Source of the DNA: Nocardia transvalensis NBRC 15921
GTDB lineage: Bacteria > Actinomycetota > Actinomycetes > Mycobacteriales > Mycobacteriaceae
Assembly (NCBI RefSeq): GCF_000308875.1
Contig: NZ_BAGL01000063.1
Coordinates: 1 to 64,000 of the forward strand
Direction of reading: 5' to 3'
DNA length: 64,000 nucleotides
A program made the translations under genes and the position numbers. This document shows, one piece after another, positions 48,816 to 57,537 of this stretch (its first letter is position 1; every line of letters starts with the position of its first letter). Under the pieces are notes generated by a model. The model saw only the letters and a list, made by a program, of their open reading frames with translations. It ran no database searches and was not told the DNA's origin.

Positions 48816-51334
48816 AGCGCGGCCAACTGCGGATCTACCTAGGCGCGGCCCCCGGTGTGGGCAAGACGTTCGCGATGCTCGGCGAGGCGCATCGGCGTCT
48901 GGAGCGCGGCCGCGACCTGGTCGCGGCGGTGGTGGAGACGCACGGACGCAAGAAGACCGCCGAACTGCTCGAGGGCATCGAACGGGTCCCCCAGAAGAAC
49001 ATCGAGTACCGCGGCGCCACCCTGCCCGAACTGGATGTCGAGGCGGTGCTGCGCCGCCGTCCCGCGGTGGTCCTGATCGACGAACTCGCGCACACCAACG
49101 TGCCCGGATCCCGGAACGAGAAGCGCTGGCAGGACGTGCACGAACTGCTCGACGCCGGGATCGATGTGGTGTCCACGGTCAACGTGCAGCACCTGGAGAG
49201 CCTCAACGACGTCGTGCAGCAGATCACCGGCGTCGTGCAGCGCGAGACCGTCCCGGACTGGGTGGTGCGCGGGGCCGAGCAGATCGAACTCGTGGACATC
49301 ACGCCCGAGGCGCTGCGGCGGCGGCTGTCGCACGGCAACGTCTACGCCGCGGAGAAGGTGGACGCCGCGCTGCGCAACTACTTCCGGCCCGGAAACCTCA
49401 CGGCGCTGCGGGAATTGGCGCTGCTGTGGCTGGCCGACCAGGTCGACGCGGCGCTGGCCAAGTACCGCGACGACCACAAGATCACCGACACCTGGGAGGC
49501 CCGCGAGCGCGTGGTCGTGGCGGTGACCGGCGGCCCGGAGTCGGAGACCATCGTGCGCCGCGCCAGCCGCATCGCCACCAAGTCCAGCGCGGATCTGATC
49601 GTGGTGCACGTGGTCCGCGGCGACGGCCTGGCCGGAGTGTCCACGCAGCGGCTGGCCCGGCTGCGGGATCTGGCCGGCGGCCTGGGCGCGAGTCTGCACA
49701 CGGTCACCGGCGAGGACGTGCCCGAGGCGCTGCTGGGCTTCGCCCGTCAGGTCAACGCCACCCAGCTGGTGCTGGGCACCTCGCGGCGCTCGCGGTGGGC
49801 CCGCATTCTCGACGAGGGCATCGGCTCAGCCGTCGTGCAGGCGTCGGGAAAGATCGACGTGCACATGGTCACCCACGCGGAGTCCAAGCGCGGATTCCGG
49901 TGGTCGTCGGTGACGCCCCGGCAGCGCAAGCTCGCCTCCTGGGTGGCCGCGGTGCTGGTGCCGACGGTGATCACCGCGGTGTGCAACGTCTGGCTGGACG
50001 ATCATCTGGATCTGGCGGGCGAGAGCGCGCTGTACTTCATCGGCGTGATCGCGGTGTCACTGCTGGGCGGCGTCGCCCCGGCGGCGCTGTCGGCGCTGCT
50101 GGGCGGCGTGCTGCTGAACTTCTTCTTCGTCTCGCCGCGGCACAGCCTCACCATCGCCGAGCTGAACAACTTCCTCACCATCGTGGTGATGCTGATGGTG
50201 GCCGTCGCGGTCGCCGCGCTGGTGGACGTGTCCGCCAAGCGCACTCGCGAGGCGCGGCGGGCCTCGCAGCAGGCCGAACTGCTCACCGTCTTCGCCGGGG
50301 CTGTCCTGCACGGCGCCGACCTGCACGACCTGCTGGAACGCGCGCGCGAGACCTTCGGGCAGCACGCGGTCAGCTTCGCCACCGACGACGAGGTGATCGC
50401 CTGTGTCGGCGAGGATCCACCCCGTCGCGTCGCCGACGCCGACGTCGCGATCGAGGCCGGCGACGATATGCACTGGCTGCTGCTCACCGGCCGCCGGCTG
50501 ACCCCGGGCGACCGGCTGGTGCTCGGCGCGGTCGCCAATCAGGCGGCCGGGCTGCAACAGCGCCGCCGGCTGGCCGACGAGGCCCAGGCCGCGGCCAGCG
50601 TCCTCGAGGCCGACCGGCTGCGCCGGGCCCTGCTGTCGGCGGTCAGTCACGACCTGCGCACCCCACTGGCGGGCGCCAAGGCCGCGGTGTCCAGCCTGCG
50701 CAGCGACGACGTCGAATTCTCGCCCGAGGACACCGCCGAACTGCTCGAGACCATCGAGGAATCCGTCGATCAACTGACCTCGCTGGTCGGCAATCTGCTG
50801 GATTCGTCGCGGCTGGCGGTCGGGGTGGTGCAACCGCAGCTCAAGCAGGTCTATCTGGAGGAGGTCGTCAATCGCGCGGTGGTCGGCGTCGGGATGGGCA
50901 CCCGGGGTCTGCGCCGCGCGGCCATGGATAGGATCAAGGTCGAAGTCGGCGACGCCTCGGTGCACGCGGACAGCGGCCTGCTGGAACGGGTGCTGGCCAA
51001 TCTCATCGATAACGCGCTGCGCTACGCCCCGAGCGACACGCCGGTGCGCGTCACCGCGGAACCCACCGGCAACCGCGTGTCGATCACGGTGGTGGACTAC
51101 GGTCCCGGAGTGCCGACGGGCATGGAAGACCAGATGTTCGAACCGTTCCAACGGCTGGGCGATCGCGACAACTCCACCGGCGTCGGGCTGGGACTGTCGG
51201 TGGTGCGCGGATTCGTCGAGGCGATGGCCGGCACGGTGCACGCCGAACCGACCCCCGGCGGGGGTCTCACCATGGTGATCGATCTCCCGGCCGCGCAGAA
51301 CGCGACCCGGCAACCGGCACGAGAACAGGAGTAG
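48812..51334 (+). CDS. kdpD: osmosensitive K+ channel sensor kinase KdpD
   Basis: An 840-residue KdpD. The N-terminal KdpD domain has a Walker A-like GAAPGVGKT and LIDELAHTNVPGSRNEKRW (about 1-210), then a USP domain (about 225-350), four membrane helices (about 370-475), a GAF-like linker and a kinase core with H613 in SAVSHDLRTPLAG and GVGLGLSVV. It senses K+ limitation and turgor and phosphorylates KdpE. The GTG start overlaps the upstream micro-ORF. Confidence 0.96.
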   Translation: MKRGQLRIYLGAAPGVGKTFAMLGEAHRRLERGRDLVAAVVETHGRKKTAELLEGIERVPQKNIEYRGATLPELDVEAVLRRRPAVVLIDELAHTNVPGSRNEKRWQDVHELLDAGIDVVSTVNVQHLESLNDVVQQITGVVQRETVPDWVVRGAEQIELVDITPEALRRRLSHGNVYAAEKVDAALRNYFRPGNLTALRELALLWLADQVDAALAKYRDDHKITDTWEARERVVVAVTGGPESETIVRRASRIATKSSADLIVVHVVRGDGLAGVSTQRLARLRDLAGGLGASLHTVTGEDVPEALLGFARQVNATQLVLGTSRRSRWARILDEGIGSAVVQASGKIDVHMVTHAESKRGFRWSSVTPRQRKLASWVAAVLVPTVITAVCNVWLDDHLDLAGESALYFIGVIAVSLLGGVAPAALSALLGGVLLNFFFVSPRHSLTIAELNNFLTIVVMLMVAVAVAALVDVSAKRTREARRASQQAELLTVFAGAVLHGADLHDLLERARETFGQHAVSFATDDEVIACVGEDPPRRVADADVAIEAGDDMHWLLLTGRRLTPGDRLVLGAVANQAAGLQQRRRLADEAQAAASVLEADRLRRALLSAVSHDLRTPLAGAKAAVSSLRSDDVEFSPEDTAELLETIEESVDQLTSLVGNLLDSSRLAVGVVQPQLKQVYLEEVVNRAVVGVGMGTRGLRRAAMDRIKVEVGDASVHADSGLLERVLANLIDNALRYAPSDTPVRVTAEPTGNRVSITVVDYGPGVPTGMEDQMFEPFQRLGDRDNSTGVGLGLSVVRGFVEAMAGTVHAEPTPGGGLTMVIDLPAAQNATRQPAREQE

Positions 51335-51339
51335 TACGC

Positions 51340-52104
51340 GTGACTACACCGAGCAGCGACGGACGGCAGGAGGCCGCGCGTCACCACGGCGGCACGCGGG
51401 AACGCGACCAGCCGGCCTCGGCGGCGGTCCGGGTGCTGGTGGTCGACGACGAACCGCAGATCCTGCGCGCGCTGCGGATCAACCTGTCGGTCCGCGGCTA
51501 CGAGGTGATCACCGCGGCCACCGGGGCCGCCGCGCTGCGGGCGGCCGCGGAGAAACATCCCGCCGTCGTCGTCCTCGATCTCGGACTGCCGGATATGGAC
51601 GGCATCGACGTGCTGGCCGGGCTGCGAGGCTGGAGCCAGTCGCCCGTGATCGTGCTGTCGGCGCGCACCGATTCGGCCGACAAGGTGGAGGCGCTCGACG
51701 CCGGCGCCGACGACTACGTGACCAAGCCCTTCGGCATGGACGAACTGCTGGCCCGGCTGCGCGCGGCGGTCCGGCGCGGGGCCGCGGTCGGCGAGGGCTC
51801 CGACCCGGTGGTCGAAACCTCCTCGTTCACAGTCGATCTCGCGGCCAAGAAGGTCACCAAGCACGGCGTCGACGTCCACCTGACCCCGACCGAGTGGGGC
51901 GTCCTGGAAATGCTGGTCCGCAACCAGGGCAAACTCGTGGGCCGCCGCGAACTCCTGCGCGAGGTCTGGGGGCCGTCCTACGCCACCGAAACCCATTACC
52001 TCCGCGTCTATCTCGCCCAGCTGCGCCGCAAATTGGAAGACGATCCCTCCCACCCCAAGCATCTGCTGACCGAGGCGGGCATGGGCTACCGCTTCCAGTC
52101 CTAG
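51340..52104 (+). CDS. kdpE: response regulator KdpE
   Basis: A 254-residue OmpR-type regulator. Receiver acidic VVDDE, phospho-acceptor D80 in VVLDLGLPDMDG and Lys in VTKPFG; the C-terminal winged helix has LTPTEWGVLEMLVRNQGKLV and VYLAQLRRKLE. The N-terminal about 25 residues are an unusual polar extension. It starts at GTG 51340, 5 bases after kdpD, and activates kdpFABC. Confidence 0.95.
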   Translation: MTTPSSDGRQEAARHHGGTRERDQPASAAVRVLVVDDEPQILRALRINLSVRGYEVITAATGAAALRAAAEKHPAVVVLDLGLPDMDGIDVLAGLRGWSQSPVIVLSARTDSADKVEALDAGADDYVTKPFGMDELLARLRAAVRRGAAVGEGSDPVVETSSFTVDLAAKKVTKHGVDVHLTPTEWGVLEMLVRNQGKLVGRRELLREVWGPSYATETHYLRVYLAQLRRKLEDDPSHPKHLLTEAGMGYRFQS

Positions 52105-52162
52105 GCCCTCACCACTTCTGCCGTGACCACGCTCACTCCTCCTCGGATGGCAAACTCGAGTC

Positions 52163-52618
52163 ATGACTGAACAGACCTCTGCCCAGGCTTCGACGACCGC
52201 CTCGGGCCCGGCCCAGCTGTGGGTCGAGCGCACGGGGACCCGGCGCTACACCGGGCGTAGCTCCCGCGGGGCGGAGGTGCTCGTCGGGTCCGAGGGCGTC
52301 GAGGGCGTGTTCACGCCGGGTGAGCTGCTGAAGATCGCCCTGGCCGCCTGCACCGGCATGAGTTCGGACTTTCCGCTGTCGAACCGGCTCGGCGAGAACT
52401 ACGACGTCACCATCCGGGTGTCCGGCGCCGCCGACCGCGAGAACGAGGTCTATCCCGAACTCGACGAGGTGGTCGAGCTGGATCTGTCCGAACTCGACGA
52501 CGCGGCCCGCGAACGGCTGCTGGTAACCGTGCAGCGAGCCATCGACAAGGTGTGCACCGTGGGCCGCACGCTGAAGGCCGGCAGCAAGGTGAACCTGTCG
52601 TTCGAGGTGGAGGCGTGA
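52163..52618 (+). CDS. OsmC-family peroxiredoxin-like protein
   Basis: A 151-residue OsmC/Ohr-fold protein. The two redox Cys are C63 in ALAACTGMSSD and C131 in DKVCTVGRTL, matching OsmC-type peroxidases. It reduces organic hydroperoxides in characterised relatives and is often induced by osmotic stress. In mycobacteria an OsmC gene lies next to acylphosphatase; the same pairing holds here. Confidence 0.9.
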   Translation: MTEQTSAQASTTASGPAQLWVERTGTRRYTGRSSRGAEVLVGSEGVEGVFTPGELLKIALAACTGMSSDFPLSNRLGENYDVTIRVSGAADRENEVYPELDEVVELDLSELDDAARERLLVTVQRAIDKVCTVGRTLKAGSKVNLSFEVEA

Positions 52619-52646
52619 GCATCCGGCGGTGCGCGCGGGCCGGGCG

Positions 52647-52928
52647 ATGACCGCCGATCCGGTCCGGTTGAGCGCGTGGGTGCACGGCACCGTGCAGGGC
52701 GTCGGGTTCCGGTGGTGGACCCGATCCCGCGCCCTCGAACTCGGTTTGACCGGATACGCGCGTAACACTCGGGACGGCCGCGTGCATGTCATAGCAGAGG
52801 GTCCGAGGGACCGATGTGACAGACTGCTCACGTTGTTGCGGTCCGGCAACACGCCTGGCCGCGTCGACCTGGTTGTGGAAGACTGGGGCGCCGCGCAGGG
52901 CGAATGGGCCGGATTCGAGGAACGGTAG
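52647..52928 (+). CDS. acyP: acylphosphatase
   Basis: A 93-residue acylphosphatase that hydrolyses acyl phosphates. Catalytic R22 is in GTVQGVGFRWW and N40 in TGYARNTRDG. ATG 52647 fits the family length; an upstream GTG at 52629 is possible. In mycobacteria acyP is next to smc; here it is separated from smc and in the opposite orientation. Confidence 0.93.
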   Translation: MTADPVRLSAWVHGTVQGVGFRWWTRSRALELGLTGYARNTRDGRVHVIAEGPRDRCDRLLTLLRSGNTPGRVDLVVEDWGAAQGEWAGFEER

Positions 52929-52952
52929 CGGTGGGGAACAGGGAGTCGATCG

Positions 52953-54002
52953 TTGGCAAGTGAACATTCCGGCAACCGTCCCGGCAATTCTCCGGACCCT
53001 GGCGACTCCGAATCCGGTAAACCCGACGGCACTCCGGGTGGTGCGCCCGAACACCCGGATGCCGAGCCCACCGTACGCATGAATCGTCCGGACGCGGACG
53101 ACCCTTCGCGCGCGAATCGCCCGGATGCGGACGACACGGCACGCATGAATCGTCCGGACGCCGACGAGACCGTTCGCATGCCCCAACCTCCAGGCGGGCC
53201 CACGGGGCCGGAATCCGGATCGGGCGGTCCGGGATTCGGCACACCGCCCGGGCCCGGATTCGCACAGCCCACGACGCCCTTACCCGGCCTGCCCGACCCC
53301 TTCCCCAGCACCACCGAATCCGGCGGCATCGGCGCACCCCTGCCCGGCATACCCGATCCGTTCGCGAGTGCGTCCGAATCCGGCGGCATGGGCGTACCGT
53401 CGCCCGGCGAAACCCCCGGCGGCACAACCGAACCCCCGCGCACCATGCGCGGCAGTATCGAGCGGCAGGAGGCGGGGGTCACCCAGCCGCGGCCGCCGAC
53501 GGTGGCCGAGGCGCGCGCCCGGGACAAGGCGCGCAAGCGGGCCGAGGAGGCCGAGCGCGCCGCGGCCGAGGCGCTGGAGCAGAAGAAGCGCACCCGCAAG
53601 CGGATGCTGATCGGCGGCGTCGCCGTGGTCGGCATCGCCGCGGTGGTCGGCGCCGGATACCTCACCTACCGCGCGGTCACCGCGCCCGACGAGGTCACCG
53701 CGTCGTGTATCACCGACGACAACGGGCAGCAGACCGTCGTCCCCGACGACGAGTGCGAACGCGCCCAGCAGTACGCCACCACCTCCGGCGGTGGATACTA
53801 CGGCGGCGGCGGATTCCCCGGCTTCTTCATCTACAACGGTCACCAGTACCGCTACTACTACGGCGGTAACAACACCGTCGGCCGGCCGCCCACCGGCGGC
53901 AGCACGGTCGCGCCCAAGAGCGCGACGGTGAAGACCAAGAGCGGCACCGTCGTTCGCGGCGGTCTCGGTTCCAAGAGCAGCAGCACCAGTGGAGGTTCCT
54001 AG
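52953..54002 (+). CDS. disordered single-span membrane protein, first gene of ATP-grasp/DUF350 triad
   Basis: A 349-residue protein from TTG 52953 with GGGAG upstream. The N-terminal about 200 residues are Pro/Asp/Gly-rich and disordered, with an 11-residue repeat NRPDADD (residues 44, 55, 66). A basic helix leads to a membrane segment near 210-235, then an outer domain with ASCITDDNGQQ, a Gly/Tyr-rich stretch (GGGYYGGGGFPGFF) and YRYYYGG. This outer part resembles DUF1190/YgiB-like proteins that accompany glutathionylspermidine-synthase-like ATP-grasp enzymes. Its stop overlaps the next start. Confidence 0.65.
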   Translation: MASEHSGNRPGNSPDPGDSESGKPDGTPGGAPEHPDAEPTVRMNRPDADDPSRANRPDADDTARMNRPDADETVRMPQPPGGPTGPESGSGGPGFGTPPGPGFAQPTTPLPGLPDPFPSTTESGGIGAPLPGIPDPFASASESGGMGVPSPGETPGGTTEPPRTMRGSIERQEAGVTQPRPPTVAEARARDKARKRAEEAERAAAEALEQKKRTRKRMLIGGVAVVGIAAVVGAGYLTYRAVTAPDEVTASCITDDNGQQTVVPDDECERAQQYATTSGGGYYGGGGFPGFFIYNGHQYRYYYGGNNTVGRPPTGGSTVAPKSATVKTKSGTVVRGGLGSKSSSTSGGS

Positions 54003-55168
54003 TGCGGCGGGTGCGCAGTAATCCGCGACCGGGCTGGCAGAAGATCATTCAGGATCAGGGCCTGGTTTTCGGTTCACCCGGCCGCGACGTCAACGGGCAG
54101 CCGCGGCCGTACTGGGACGAATCGGTCCACTACGAATTCGATCTGGACGAGATCCTCGCGCTCGAGGCACAGGTCGAGGTCCTGCACACGATGTGCCTGC
54201 ACGCCGTCGAGCAGATCGTCCTCACCGAGCGATTCGCCGAATTCGGTCTGCCGCAATGGAGTTGGGAGCCGATCAAGAAATCCTGGCAGCGCTCCGACCC
54301 GTACGTGTACGGCCGGTTCGACCTGCGCTACGACGGCCGCGGCCCGGCGAAACTGCTGGAGTACAACGCCGATACGCCGACCTCGCTGCTGGAGGCGGCG
54401 ATCGTGCAGTGGCACTGGCTGACCGACACCCACTCCGGCGACGACCAGTGGAATTCGTTGCACGAGAAGCTGGTCGAGCGCTGGGGCGAACTGCGCGAGA
54501 CGCTCCCGACGGGCGACCTGCACTTCACCTGGTCGTCGGCCGACGGCTCCGGCGAGGACAACGTCACCACCGCGTACATGCAGGAGACCGCGGCCGAGGC
54601 CGGATTCCACACGGTGGCGCTGCCGATCGAGGAGATCGGATTCGACACGGAGCTGGAGCGTTTCGTCGATCTGGCCGACGCCCCGATCGAGTCGCTGTTC
54701 AAGCTGTACCCGTGGGAGTGGGCGCTGGACGACGAATTCGGCAAGCGCGTAGTCGATTCCCTGCCGGAGACGACCTGGGTCGAGCCGCTGTGGAAGGCGA
54801 TGCTGTCGAACAAGGCGCTGCTGGCGGTGCTGTGGGAGATGTACCCCGGTCACCCGAATCTGCTGCCCGCCTACATCGATGACCCGCACGAGCTCACCGA
54901 GTACATCCGCAAACCCAAACTTGGCCGCGAGGGCGCGAATATGACCATCGTCGGCGCCGGTATGGAGACGGCCACCGGCGGGGTGTACGGCGAGGAGGGC
55001 TTCGTCTACCAGTTGCTCGATCCGCTGCCGGATTTCGACGGCATGCGCCCGGTACTGGGCGCCTGGATCGTCGGCGACACCTCGGCGGGCCTGGGCATCC
55101 GCGAGACTCCCGGCCTGATCACCGACGACAGCTCCACCTTCGTCCCGCACCGTATTCCGCAGCACTGA
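54002..55168 (+). CDS. glutathionylspermidine-synthase-like ATP-grasp protein
   Basis: A 388-residue ATP-grasp ligase of the YgiC/YjfC type, from GTG 54002. Family-like parts are YNADTPTSLLEAAIVQW, LFKLYPWEWALDDEFG, KPKLGREGANM and PVLGAWIVGD. It lacks the amidase half of E. coli Gsp. Relatives probably ligate a peptide or amine to a carboxylate, but the substrate is unknown. It is sandwiched between the disordered membrane protein and DUF350. Confidence 0.88.
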   Translation: MRRVRSNPRPGWQKIIQDQGLVFGSPGRDVNGQPRPYWDESVHYEFDLDEILALEAQVEVLHTMCLHAVEQIVLTERFAEFGLPQWSWEPIKKSWQRSDPYVYGRFDLRYDGRGPAKLLEYNADTPTSLLEAAIVQWHWLTDTHSGDDQWNSLHEKLVERWGELRETLPTGDLHFTWSSADGSGEDNVTTAYMQETAAEAGFHTVALPIEEIGFDTELERFVDLADAPIESLFKLYPWEWALDDEFGKRVVDSLPETTWVEPLWKAMLSNKALLAVLWEMYPGHPNLLPAYIDDPHELTEYIRKPKLGREGANMTIVGAGMETATGGVYGEEGFVYQLLDPLPDFDGMRPVLGAWIVGDTSAGLGIRETPGLITDDSSTFVPHRIPQH

Positions 55169-55202
55169 TACCGTGCCGCACACACCATCTGGAGGACCAT
55201 CG

Positions 55203-55652
55203 ATGACCACACTCGCGCTCGAGTCGGGGTACTGGGGGAATATCGGGCACGGCATCGGCGCCATCGTCCTGTACGCGATCGTCGGGCTGGCCCTCATGCT
55301 GATCGGCTTCTACGCGATCGACATCACCACGCCCGGGCCGCTGCGCAAGATGGTCGCCGCCGGTAACCCGAACGCGGTCGTGGTCACGGCCTCCGGAATG
55401 GTCAGCATGGCGCTGATCGTCGTGCTGGCGGTCTACTCCTCGAGCGGCAAGCTGTCCGAGGGGATCATCGCCGCGGCCATCTACGGCCTGCTCGGCATTG
55501 TCGTGCAGGTGGTCTCGGTCCGAGTGCTGGAGTGGGTGCTCGGCATCGACATCGGCGACCTGCTGCACGCGGAGAGCTACTCGGTGCAGTCGCTGGTCGT
55601 CGCCGCCGCGCACCTCGGACTCGGTCTGGTCGTCGCCGTCGCGATCTCGTAG
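55203..55652 (+). CDS. DUF350 membrane protein
   Basis: A 149-residue DUF350 protein (YjfL-like) with four membrane helices arranged as two similar halves (IVLYAIVGLALMLIGFYAID and YGLLGIVVQVVSVRVLEW). Family members accompany ATP-grasp ligases and PspA-type stress genes. ATG 55203 has GGAGGA upstream. It is the third gene of the triad; its function is unknown. Confidence 0.87.
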   Translation: MTTLALESGYWGNIGHGIGAIVLYAIVGLALMLIGFYAIDITTPGPLRKMVAAGNPNAVVVTASGMVSMALIVVLAVYSSSGKLSEGIIAAAIYGLLGIVVQVVSVRVLEWVLGIDIGDLLHAESYSVQSLVVAAAHLGLGLVVAVAIS

Positions 55653-55659
55653 CGGCGCG

Positions 55660-56484
55660 TCAGAACGTGTAGCGCAGGACCCGAAAGGATCTGCGCAGCG
55701 CGGGAATTCGCGAGAGCACCCGGTACAGGGTGCGATAGCCGGTCGAGGGCACCTGCGCGTACCGCGACAGGACGTCGATGTGATCGGCCATGCGCAGCTT
55801 CGGATTCCAGCGTTCGAGCTGCTCGGGATCGCGCAGCGCCCAGCCCATCCGGAAGCCGCCGTAGGGGCCGGGCATCCTGCCCGAGACGGAGACGACCCAC
55901 GGGGCGACGCCGTCGAAGATCAGTTCCCCGCCCGGAACCCGGCCGATCAGCCGGTTCAGCAGCGTGCGCACCGCGTCCTCGGTGAGATACATCAGCAGGC
56001 CCTCGGCGATGATCAGGGTGGGCCCGTCCGAGGGGACCTGCACCAGCCATTCCGGCGCCGTCACCGACGAGCCGATCATCTTGTATCCGGATCCGGCTCG
56101 CTCCGGATAAATTCGGCGGCGTAGCTCGATGACGTCGGGGAGGTCGACGTCGAACCACCGCACGGTCTCCGCCGGATCCAGCCGGTGCACCCGGCTGTCG
56201 AGCCCGCAGCCCAGTTGCACCACCGTGCCGGCCGGGTGGCGGGCCAGGAAGTCGGCGGCCCAGTCGTCCAGCTGTTTGGCGCGCAGCACCACGATGTACC
56301 GGTCACCGGCCGTCAATCGCATCTTCAGCGTGCCGAAGTCGTAGTCGATGCGCCGCAGCGCCTCGTCGGCCGCGGTGTCGCCCAGGATCGACCTCGGATC
56401 GCGGCTCTCCACGGCTCGCAGGTAGAGCGTGACGAGAGTGGTCCATTCGACCCCGGTGAAATCCACGGTGCCTGTCATCAGCAT
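55660..56484 (-). CDS. LCMT-type class I methyltransferase
   Basis: A 274-residue methyltransferase of the leucine-carboxyl/polyketide O-methyltransferase type. SAM-binding GCGLDSRVHRL (about 94-104) and FDVDLPDVIELRR are present, with LIIAEGLLMYLTE further on. Such enzymes are numerous in mycolata and act on small acids or polyketides. It is convergent with the triad, 7 bases apart. Internal ATG 56478 is an alternative start. Confidence 0.85.
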   Translation of the reverse strand: MLMTGTVDFTGVEWTTLVTLYLRAVESRDPRSILGDTAADEALRRIDYDFGTLKMRLTAGDRYIVVLRAKQLDDWAADFLARHPAGTVVQLGCGLDSRVHRLDPAETVRWFDVDLPDVIELRRRIYPERAGSGYKMIGSSVTAPEWLVQVPSDGPTLIIAEGLLMYLTEDAVRTLLNRLIGRVPGGELIFDGVAPWVVSVSGRMPGPYGGFRMGWALRDPEQLERWNPKLRMADHIDVLSRYAQVPSTGYRTLYRVLSRIPALRRSFRVLRYTF

Positions 56485-56502
56485 CTCCCGTCTCGCGTGC
56501 GG

Positions 56503-57537
56503 CTATCGGTTCGTAGCGGTGGTGAACTCCAGTAGCTCCGGCAGCGGCCAGGTGTTGATCACCCGTTCGGCCGCGACGTCGTTGGCGACGGCGCGCTCGC
56601 ATCCGTAGCCCTGCCAATCCAGCTGGCCGGGCGCGTGCGCGTCGGTATCGATGGAGAAGTAGCAGCCCATCTCGACCGCGAGCCGCAGCAGCCGGCTCGG
56701 TGGATCGCGGCGCTCGGGGCGGCTGTTGATCTCCACCGCGGTGCCGTAGCGGCGGCAGGCCTCGAACACCACCTCCGCGTCGAACTGCGATTCCGGCCGG
56801 GTGCCGCGCGCGCCCTCGACCAGCCGCCCGGTGCAGTGGCCGAGGATGTCCACATTCGGGTCGGCGACCGCGTAGACCATGCGGCGGGTCATGGTCTCGC
56901 TGTCGGCGCGGAGGTTGGAGTGGACGCTGGCGACCACGACATCGAGGCGTGCGAGCAGGTCGCTCTGCTGGTCGAGGGCGCCGTCGTCGAGGATGTCGAC
57001 CTCGATACCGGTGAGGATGCGGAACGGGGCCAATTCCTCGTTCAGCTCCGCCACCACGTCCAGCTGCCGGCGCAACCGGTCGGCGGACAACCCGTTGGCG
57101 ACCGTCAGCCGCGGCGAATGGTCGGTCAGCGCGCAGTAGTCGTGGCCGAGCGCGGCGGCCGTGCGCATCATCTCCTCGATCGGGCTGCCGCCGTCGGACC
57201 AGTCGGAGTGGGTGTGCAGATCGCCGCGCAGCTGCTTGCGCAACGGGCCACCCGCCGGGCCGATCGGCCGTGCCGCCGTCCGCGATTCGCGCAGGCGGTC
57301 GGGCAACTGCCCGGCGCACGCCTGCGCGATCGCGTCGGCGGTCTTCGGCCCGATGCCCGGAAGCTCCTGCCAGTGGCCGTTTCTCCGGTAGTCGTCGAAC
57401 CGCTCCGGCGACAGGTCGGCCACGATATCGGCCGCCCGCCGGTAGGCCTTGACACGATGCGTCTGAGCCCGGGAGCGCTCCATCCAGAACGCGATCTCCC
57501 GCAGCGCCTCGACCGGCCCCGGAACGTGCTCGGCCAC
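56503..57537 (-). CDS. PHP-domain phosphoesterase with helix-hairpin-helix N-terminus
   Basis: A 344-residue protein from GTG 57537. The first about 90 residues hold a DNA-polymerase-X-like helical region with HhH (LPGIGPKTADAIAQ). A PHP domain follows with metal ligands in DLHTHSDWSDGG (H108, H110), ALTDHS and EVDIL, and TDAHAPGQLDW near the end. It matches the C-terminal half of bacterial PolX, a 3'-5' exonuclease, without the polymerase part. Its GTG overlaps the stop of the reductase gene. Confidence 0.82.
   Translation of the reverse strand: MAEHVPGPVEALREIAFWMERSRAQTHRVKAYRRAADIVADLSPERFDDYRRNGHWQELPGIGPKTADAIAQACAGQLPDRLRESRTAARPIGPAGGPLRKQLRGDLHTHSDWSDGGSPIEEMMRTAAALGHDYCALTDHSPRLTVANGLSADRLRRQLDVVAELNEELAPFRILTGIEVDILDDGALDQQSDLLARLDVVVASVHSNLRADSETMTRRMVYAVADPNVDILGHCTGRLVEGARGTRPESQFDAEVVFEACRRYGTAVEINSRPERRDPPSRLLRLAVEMGCYFSIDTDAHAPGQLDWQGYGCERAVANDVAAERVINTWPLPELLEFTTATNR

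Noticed and set aside
50057..51313. Long minus-strand open frame across kdpD
   Set aside because: Low-complexity His/Gly/Arg-rich translation opposite a complete histidine kinase.
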